Positions 4,865 through 5,943 of a DNA stretch of 5,943 nucleotides are shown one piece after another. Both the position numbers and the translations under genes were made by a program. The notes beneath the pieces were generated by a model that was not told the DNA's origin, ran no database searches, and worked only from the letters and a program-made list of their open reading frames with translations. Each line of letters starts with the position of its first letter. Within the stretch, counting starts at the first letter, position 1. The DNA lies in contig JAPKDK010000188.1 of NCBI GenBank assembly GCA_028872645.1, positions 1 through 5,943 on the forward strand, written 5' to 3'. The DNA is from Verrucomicrobiota bacterium (GTDB lineage: Bacteria; Verrucomicrobiota; Verrucomicrobiia; Limisphaerales; UBA1100).

Positions 4865-5943
4865 ATGACTGAATTTTTTCCGGATGTAAAACTGATTGAG
4901 TACGAGGGCACGGATTCCAAGAATCCGTTGGCCTTCAAGCATTACGATGCCGCCGAGGTGGTAGAGGGCAAGCCGATGACGGAGCACTTGCGCTTCGGCG
5001 TGGCGTATTGGCACACGATGCGCGGGGGCGGCGCGGATCCCTTCGGGCCGGGGACGGCTTTGCGTCCTTGGGAGGGAGCGGATGATGTGGCGAATGCGCA
5101 GAATCGAGCGCGGGTGTTTTTTGAGTTTTTGGAAAAATTGGGTGCGCCGTTTTATTGTTTTCATGACCGCGATGTGGCTCCGGAAGGAGCGTCGTTGGCG
5201 GAGAGCCATGCGAATCTCGATGCGGTGGCGGCAGTGCTGAAGGAGGAGCAGGGGCGCACAGGGAAACGGCTGCTTTGGGGTACGGCAAATTTGTTTAGCA
5301 ATCCGCGCTATATGCACGGAGCGGCGACGAGTTGCAATGCGGACGCATTTGCGTTTGCGGCCGCGCAGGTGAAAAAGATGCTGGAAGTGACGAAGGATCT
5401 CGGCGGAGAAGGCTATGTGTTTTGGGGCGGCCGCGAGGGGTATCAAAATTGGCTGAACACGGACATGCATCGCGAGTTAGATCATCTCGCCGCGTTCATG
5501 CACATGGCGGTGGATTACGCGAAGGAGATTGGCTTCACCGGCCAGTTTATGTTCGAGCCCAAGCCGAAGGAGCCAACGAAGCATCAGTACGATTTCGATG
5601 CGGCGGCGTGTATTAATTTCCTGCGCACTTATGGTTTGGAAGATCACGTGAAGCTGAACCTCGAGACCAATCACGCCACGCTGGCGGGCCACTCGATGGA
5701 GCACGAAATCGACTTCGCCGGCGGGCAGGGTTTCCTCGGCTCGATGGACGCCAACACCGGCGATCTCCTGCTCGGCTGGGACACCGACCAATTCCCGACC
5801 GATATTTATCTCACCACCAAGTGCATGCTCGCGGTGATGAAATACGGCGGCCTCGCGCCGGGCGGCGTGAATTTCGATGCCAAAGTGCGCCGCGAAAGCC
5901 ACGAGCCGATCGACCTTTTCCACGCCCACATCGGCGGCATGGA
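4865..5943 (+). CDS. xylA: Xylose isomerase, 3'-truncated by the window end
   Basis: This enzyme interconverts D-xylose and D-xylulose in the cytoplasm (it also acts on glucose to fructose), feeding the pentose phosphate pathway via xylulokinase. The first 359 codons plus 2 bases are present; family members of this long type (class II) are about 435-440 residues, so roughly 80 residues lie beyond the window. Key residues sit one position before E. coli XylA numbering: H100 and D103 in YCFHDRDVAPEG (97-108), E231 and K233 in FEPKPKEPTKHQYD (230-243), E267 and H270 in LNLETNHATLAGHS (264-277), D295 in GSMDANTGD (292-300), D306 and D308 in LGWDTDQFP (303-311), and D338 in NFDAKVRR (336-343). FWGGREGY (187-194) is the usual family signature. 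All metal and catalytic residues are therefore intact. The ATG at 4865 is the natural start by length against the family; no Shine-Dalgarno is visible. xylB or xylose transport genes may follow downstream. Confidence 0.96.
   Translation, partial: MTEFFPDVKLIEYEGTDSKNPLAFKHYDAAEVVEGKPMTEHLRFGVAYWHTMRGGGADPFGPGTALRPWEGADDVANAQNRARVFFEFLEKLGAPFYCFHDRDVAPEGASLAESHANLDAVAAVLKEEQGRTGKRLLWGTANLFSNPRYMHGAATSCNADAFAFAAAQVKKMLEVTKDLGGEGYVFWGGREGYQNWLNTDMHRELDHLAAFMHMAVDYAKEIGFTGQFMFEPKPKEPTKHQYDFDAAACINFLRTYGLEDHVKLNLETNHATLAGHSMEHEIDFAGGQGFLGSMDANTGDLLLGWDTDQFPTDIYLTTKCMLAVMKYGGLAPGGVNFDAKVRRESHEPIDLFHAHIGGM

Noticed and set aside
4850..5929. Minus-strand open frames (4850-5470, 5477-5929) and a plus frame at 5332-5616
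   Set aside because: They are shadows of xylA, which has all its active-site residues on the plus strand but no stop inside the window.

Overview
The window (5,943 bases, GC-rich, chromosomal in character) looks like a MAG or genome segment from the Planctomycetota-Verrucomicrobiota-Lentisphaerota group, with Verrucomicrobiota the best guess. The hints are indirect. None of the five start codons has a recognisable Shine-Dalgarno sequence. A Tat-exported beta-helix protein is present. The spacers carry short palindromic repeats (GACCAAT/ATTGGTC words and 'ATCCTG' words) of a kind I associate with these phyla. No rRNA or taxonomic marker is available, so the assignment is inference.

Layout: bases 1-194 hold a decayed, truncated copy of the N-terminal part of a radical SAM gene. 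Bases 246-1574 (minus strand) encode an exported right-handed parallel beta-helix protein. Bases 1575-1724 are a divergent, non-coding, repeat-rich spacer. Bases 1725-2921 (plus) encode the intact radical SAM enzyme, and bases 2925-3644 (plus) a family 2 glycosyltransferase only 3 nt downstream. The glycosyltransferase gene ends inside a palindromic repeat. Bases 3682-4794 (plus) encode a DusB-type tRNA-dihydrouridine synthase. Bases 4865 to the window end (plus) are a 3'-truncated xylose isomerase gene, xylA, with every metal and catalytic residue that can be checked in place.

How the genes relate: the radical SAM and glycosyltransferase genes almost certainly share a transcript. The glycosyltransferase resembles the family usually described as 'rSAM/selenodomain-associated', so the pair may act in one pathway on an unknown glycosylated or lipid-linked product. 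dus follows after 37 nt and could be co-transcribed, but the palindrome at the end of the glycosyltransferase gene may separate it. xylA has a plausible promoter of its own and is a sugar-catabolism gene without an obvious link to the others.

The most interesting points are three. A nearly identical fragment of the radical SAM gene lies 1.8 kb upstream of the intact gene, on the other side of the beta-helix gene. The radical SAM/glycosyltransferase pair has no known product. A palindromic repeat supplies both the last codons and the stop codon of the glycosyltransferase. I see no CRISPR array, tRNA, rRNA, integrase or transposase.
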